Source: Propionibacteriaceae bacterium
Lineage (GTDB): Bacteria; Actinomycetota; Actinomycetes; Propionibacteriales; Propionibacteriaceae
Length of the DNA stretch: 8,440 nucleotides
Assembly: GCA_031282235.1 (NCBI GenBank)
Contig: JAITED010000196.1
Span: forward strand, 1-8,440
Direction of reading: 5' to 3'
A model generated the notes under the pieces. That model was not told the origin of the DNA. It was given only the letters and a program-made list of their open reading frames with translations, and did not search any database. The position numbers and the translations under genes are program-made. This document shows, piece after piece, positions 5,243 through 8,440 of the stretch (within the stretch, counting starts at the first letter, position 1; each line of letters opens with the position of its first letter).

Positions 5243-7372
5243 TCATGACGAATACCCACCTTCTTGTGTTCCGTAACGCAACCGGAGCGTGCGAGCGCTC
5301 GGTGCAGACGAGCCGGCACGTATCCTCAGTGTGCCCTCTTGGCTCCATTCTGTCGTCCACGCTGTGAGCGCGGTGGGGAAGATCGTCTCGACCTCTACCG
5401 CGAGTCCCTTAAGGTGCGGAATCTCTAACTCGATTTCACGCTTGCCTCCCCGCCACCACAGGCTGAGCGTGTCTTCAGCGGCGCCGCGCAAGCCCAAAGC
5501 GACCCAAGGGTCATCCCAGGCTGGCAAACCGATGGGCCAGTATGGTGTGCTAGTCCGCAGCGTGTTTCTGGACGACTTCGCCACTGCGACGGCGGACGCG
5601 ACTATGGCGCGCTGCTGAGCCAACATCCGGTCGAGGTGCCCCGAGAGGTAGAGGCATCCCGCTAATCCGGTGACTAAGGTGAAGGCGATGCCTTCATCAT
5701 CCATCTCAGCCTGGGGGTACGCCCAGTTTGCTGCCTGTTCTGGCAGCATCGTCACGGGCGCAGATGCGGCAATGGGAGGATACCTCAGCGGATCCTGCTG
5801 GTCTGAAGTAGATTGCAAGGCCAAGCGCGAAAGCAAAGCAAAGTCCGCGCGCATCGCCCCCGACGCGCAGTTCTCGATCACGAGATGTGGATACCGCTCC
5901 AACAAGCGGTCCAGCCAGGCTTGGTACGCCCGAGCATGCTGTAGTAAGCCGTCCCCGATGCTGTCGGAGTCATGGTCGGTACCCGCGCCAGGGTTGATGT
6001 TGTAGTCAAACTTGAAGTAGCCGATTCCGAAATCCGAGACCAAGCGGTTTAGTACAGAGTCAAGGTGGGCCACCGCCGTCGCATCCCGGAGGTCGAGGTG
6101 GAGGCGGTCGTGTTCGACCACCTTGTGCCCCTTGCGCGAGAGGAACGCGGTTGGCGGTAGCTGAGTCGCGACCTCACTGCGGATGCCGATGCTCTCGGGT
6201 TCCAGCCACAGCCCGGGAATCATGCCAGCGCCGCGAATGGCGGAGATCACCTCACCGAGCCCATTGGGGAATCGTGTTTCCGATGGGCGCCATTCTCCTA
6301 CCGAGTCCCACCATGCCCCGCTGTCGTCGTACCAGCCCGCGTCGATGCAGAATACTTCTGCCCCAACTGACGCTGCCATCGAGACCAGAGGTAGGAGACG
6401 GTCTGTGGTCGGATCTCCGTTGAGCGTGTTCATATAGTCGTTGAATACGACGGGCATGAGTTGATCGTCTGGGGCTGCCCGTCGCACTATCCGACGGTAT
6501 TCGGTGAGTGCGCCGATGGCCGCCGTGAAGTCGGATCCGAGCGCAACTGATACCGGAACCGTCTCGAACGATTCACCGGGGGTAAGCGCAACTGACCAAG
6601 AGGCGTCACGTTCGGTGGGACCGGAAAGGCAGAAGTAGCCCCCGTCAAGATCTTCCCCTATCTCCCAGCGCCATGGGCCGTTGTGCTCAATTTGCCATGC
6701 CCAGGATAGACCGAGGGCCGGCGATTCTACCGCCGCGACGGGCAGAGTACCGCCCGTGGACCATGTTCCCTGTGACGACGCGATATAAGCGCCGCGGGGG
6801 TTTTGGTTCGTCAGCGCGCTTGAGAGAACTGGAAAGTCGTCGCGCATCGGGGTCGTTGTCCAGCGATTCTCACCAAGCCAGTCGCTCCGGCCGCTGATGC
6901 GCCGCCATGAGCCGAATTCGTCCTCTAGCGGCGGCATGCCGCGCGGCCGACCGAAGCCGACAGTCCACGAGGGAACCGACTGGAGGATGAGGTCATCTTC
7001 CGAAGCGTTCAGAACGACAACGTGCGCCCGAATCGCGGCGGAGCCGACACGCTCCAGCAACGCTGTCACGACAATGCCTGCGCCCGCGATGTCAATCTCC
7101 AGCGATTCCCCCAGCGGGGTTTTCGTCACACGATGGGCTTGGTAGCGCAACAACGCGCCGAGAGTCGTGTGTGCGATTCGGGGCGATGCCGGGGTGTTGC
7201 CATATCCGAGCGCTGCGACTTCGACAAGCGGAACGGGGTTGGGGACGTCGAAAGTTACGCCTGCAACGACGAACCACGCTACGGACACTGGAGCGTCGGG
7301 GGCAATCGAGAACCCCATCGCGAATCGTGCATCCCCGATGGCGACCGTCGCTTCAGTGCTGTCTACGGTCAC
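5243..7372 (-). CDS. GH36-family alpha-galactosidase-type glycosidase
   Basis: This 709-residue retaining glycosidase belongs to the GH36 alpha-galactosidase group. An N-terminal beta-rich domain (about 1-295) precedes a TIM barrel (about 300-600) and a C-terminal beta domain (about 605-709). Barrel motifs include FCIDAGWYDD (341-350), PGLWLEPESIG (386-396) and YFKFDYN (452-458) with D456 as expected nucleophile. ENCASGAMRAD (500-510) follows, with D510 as expected acid/base. No signal peptide is seen, so it should act in the cytoplasm on imported oligosaccharides. The start is a GTG at 7372 preceded by GAGGG. It is transcribed from a LacI-type operator-promoter and followed by araA. Substrate is not fixed by sequence: alpha-D-galactosides are the default, and beta-L-arabinopyranosides are a reasonable alternative given the neighbour. 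Confidence 0.9.
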   Translation of the reverse strand: MTVDSTEATVAIGDARFAMGFSIAPDAPVSVAWFVVAGVTFDVPNPVPLVEVAALGYGNTPASPRIAHTTLGALLRYQAHRVTKTPLGESLEIDIAGAGIVVTALLERVGSAAIRAHVVVLNASEDDLILQSVPSWTVGFGRPRGMPPLEDEFGSWRRISGRSDWLGENRWTTTPMRDDFPVLSSALTNQNPRGAYIASSQGTWSTGGTLPVAAVESPALGLSWAWQIEHNGPWRWEIGEDLDGGYFCLSGPTERDASWSVALTPGESFETVPVSVALGSDFTAAIGALTEYRRIVRRAAPDDQLMPVVFNDYMNTLNGDPTTDRLLPLVSMAASVGAEVFCIDAGWYDDSGAWWDSVGEWRPSETRFPNGLGEVISAIRGAGMIPGLWLEPESIGIRSEVATQLPPTAFLSRKGHKVVEHDRLHLDLRDATAVAHLDSVLNRLVSDFGIGYFKFDYNINPGAGTDHDSDSIGDGLLQHARAYQAWLDRLLERYPHLVIENCASGAMRADFALLSRLALQSTSDQQDPLRYPPIAASAPVTMLPEQAANWAYPQAEMDDEGIAFTLVTGLAGCLYLSGHLDRMLAQQRAIVASAVAVAKSSRNTLRTSTPYWPIGLPAWDDPWVALGLRGAAEDTLSLWWRGGKREIELEIPHLKGLAVEVETIFPTALTAWTTEWSQEGTLRIRAGSSAPSARTLRLRYGTQEGGYSS

Positions 7373-7467
7373 TTTTCCCTCGCTTCCCTGTTGCCCGAAT
7401 GGTGGGGCTGCAGAACGCTCTCACCACTCGACCCGCCGAGCAAAGCTCATGACTTGGTACTAATGCT

Positions 7468-7496
7468 ATGATAGCGCTTTCAGATAGCGCTATCAA
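7468..7496 (-). promoter_or_regulatory. Promoter of the glycosidase-araA operon
   Basis: On the minus strand, TTGATA (7496-7491) and TATCAT (7473-7468) are separated by exactly 17 bases, close to the primary sigma factor consensus. The predicted start of transcription is near 7461, giving a leader of about 90 bases before the GTG at 7372. Both promoter hexamers overlap the operator pair, which fits repression by blocking RNA polymerase. Confidence 0.7.
7470..7494. promoter_or_regulatory. Tandem LacI-family operators
   Basis: GATAGCGCTATC at 7483-7494 is a perfect 12-base palindrome with central CG. GATAGCGCTTTC at 7470-7481 is a second copy with one symmetry-breaking base, 13 bases away. A palindrome with a central CpG is characteristic of LacI-family operators. 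The adjacent LacI-type gene is the probable cognate regulator; its hinge sequence ARVLASG fits insertion at a central CpG. Confidence 0.8.
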
Positions 7497-7511
7497 GAGT
7501 GCGGAAAGCAT

Positions 7512-7550
7512 TGCGTGCTGGGCTCCGGATTCGGGGGAAACCCCAGCGCA
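7512..7550 (-). terminator. Possible hairpin terminator after the LacI-type gene
   Basis: TGCG-CTGGG (7512-7522, with a 2-base bulge) pairs with CCCAGCGCA (7542-7550), and an inner CTCCG/CGGGG stem is possible. It directly follows the regulator stop codon at 7551. No convincing T tract follows on the minus strand, so it may instead be an attenuating structure or have no function. Confidence 0.3.
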
Positions 7551-8440
7551 TCAAGCAGCGCGGACGCCCAATGCGGTCGGTCGCACCGACAAACTGGTGC
7601 TCTCCCGTATTACGAGTGGTGGCCGCACCGAGGAGATCAAGGCGCCCCCCTCTTGCTGGATCGCTGACATCAGGAGGGCTATGCCGCGGCGGCCCATGTC
7701 TGCGAAGTCTTGGTGTACCGTCGTCAGGGCAGGCTCCCATAACTCGGCCAAGGGGTGGTCGTCAAAACCCGCGACGCTGATGTGCTGTGGCACTCGGAGC
7801 CCCTCGTCATGGATCCCACGTATCACGCCCATGGCGATCTCGTCGTTTCCGCAGAACACAGCGGTGATTCCGGGCGTCTTAGCGATCTGGCGGCCAATCC
7901 CTCGTCCCGCACGGGGATCCCACGGCGCGTCAATCAGATCCGGGATTCGTGCGCCGGCCTTTCGAAGCGCGCGTCGCCAGCCTGTCGTGCGCCCGTCCTC
8001 GCGGCGGGATCTGGGGATTCTCACATGGTGAACAGTTTCATGCCCGAGCGACAGGAGATACCCGGTCAGTTCTTCGGCGGCTCGCGTCTCATCAATGAGA
8101 GCCTGGGGCACCCCAACCTCGCGGAGACCAGATAGCGCCACGACCGGAAGATCGGGCGGGACGGCTTTCAAAGCTGCGACGCCGGCTTTTTCGAACTTCA
8201 ACACCACCACTCCGGCTATGGACCGATCTGTCGCCGCACGCACCTGTTGCGCTATATCGTCGGGCTCGTTGCTCCCGAGAACCGTAATCATTACGGCGAA
8301 CCCGGCGGCGCGTGCCGCATCCTCGACACCCCGGATGGTTTCCGCGTATCCATACGTTGACGTGTTGGCGGTGATGACACTCAAGACATGAGACCGCCCC
8401 GACGCGAGCACACGGGCAGCATAGCTTGGGCGGTAACCTA
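7551..8440 (-). CDS. LacI-family transcriptional regulator (N-terminus cut by the window edge)
   Basis: The frame stays open to the right edge, so the start lies outside the window. The first visible residues, GYRPSYAARVLASGRS, match the end of the LacI helix-turn-helix domain and its hinge helix. Periplasmic-binding-protein-like sugar-sensing domains follow: SVITANTSTYGY, then LIDETRAAEELTGYLLSLGHETVHHV, ITAVFCGNDEIAMGVI and SVAGFDDHPLAELWEPALTTVHQDFADMG (read in pieces along the domain). The C-terminus PPLVIRESTS is typical. A GTG at 8411 is an internal codon, not the true start. The gene lies upstream of, and in the same direction as, the glycosidase-araA pair; operators in between suggest it represses them until an inducer sugar binds. 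The inducer cannot be read from sequence. Confidence 0.93.
   Translation of the reverse strand, partial: GYRPSYAARVLASGRSHVLSVITANTSTYGYAETIRGVEDAARAAGFAVMITVLGSNEPDDIAQQVRAATDRSIAGVVVLKFEKAGVAALKAVPPDLPVVALSGLREVGVPQALIDETRAAEELTGYLLSLGHETVHHVRIPRSRREDGRTTGWRRALRKAGARIPDLIDAPWDPRAGRGIGRQIAKTPGITAVFCGNDEIAMGVIRGIHDEGLRVPQHISVAGFDDHPLAELWEPALTTVHQDFADMGRRGIALLMSAIQQEGGALISSVRPPLVIRESTSLSVRPTALGVRAA

Noticed and set aside
5200..5319. Longer araA start with 40 extra residues
   Set aside because: The extra residues do not resemble AraA, would overlap the glycosidase gene, and the ATG at 5199 has a strong ribosome binding site.
7468..8031. A 187-residue plus-strand frame opposite the LacI-type gene
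   Set aside because: It starts inside the operator, has no ribosome binding site, and its complement encodes a clear LacI-family protein.

Overview
The window looks like chromosomal DNA from a moderate-GC actinobacterium. The main reason is the gene order at the left: the tail of a probable DivIVA, then a TraR/DksA zinc-finger protein, lspA and rluD, a run typical of Actinobacteria just downstream of the division cluster. A PdtaR-type response regulator with an ANTAR domain points the same way. An Actinomycetaceae-like relative is my guess, but the genus cannot be fixed from the sequence alone.

Left part (1-2528, + strand): four co-oriented genes. The TraR/DksA stop codon directly abuts the lspA start, and lspA and rluD overlap by 4 bases (GTGA), so dksA-lspA-rluD is probably one translationally coupled operon. 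LspA has a complete catalytic core followed by an unusual tail of about 145 residues, rich in Pro, Ser and acidic residues and carrying internal repeats. The DNA for this tail is strongly C-rich. RluD reads QRLD instead of the usual HRLD at its active site.

Middle (2529-3708): rluD converges on pdtaR (- strand) across a long intergenic palindrome. Divergent from pdtaR is a tRNA-Leu with anticodon CAA. Downstream of the tRNA is a 290-base stretch without a convincing gene. It holds a 67-base direct duplication that starts in the last bases of the tRNA. The core of each copy folds into a hairpin, and every difference between the cores preserves pairing. Each copy is followed by a second hairpin of unrelated sequence, and a large imperfect inverted repeat then runs into the 3' end of araA. 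This is the least explained part of the window.

Right part (3709-8440, all - strand): a sugar locus read right to left. A LacI-family regulator (its DNA-binding N-terminus is cut by the window edge) is followed by a GH36 alpha-galactosidase-type glycosidase and then araA (L-arabinose isomerase), 43 bases after the glycosidase stop. A well-formed promoter with two overlapping LacI-type operators (core GATAGCGCTATC) lies in front of the glycosidase. The simplest reading is that the glycosidase releases a sugar and AraA isomerises L-arabinose under control of this repressor. Because alpha-D-galactopyranosides and beta-L-arabinopyranosides are close structural analogues, the glycosidase may act on arabinopyranosides. 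This is an inference, and no araB, araD or transporter genes are visible here.
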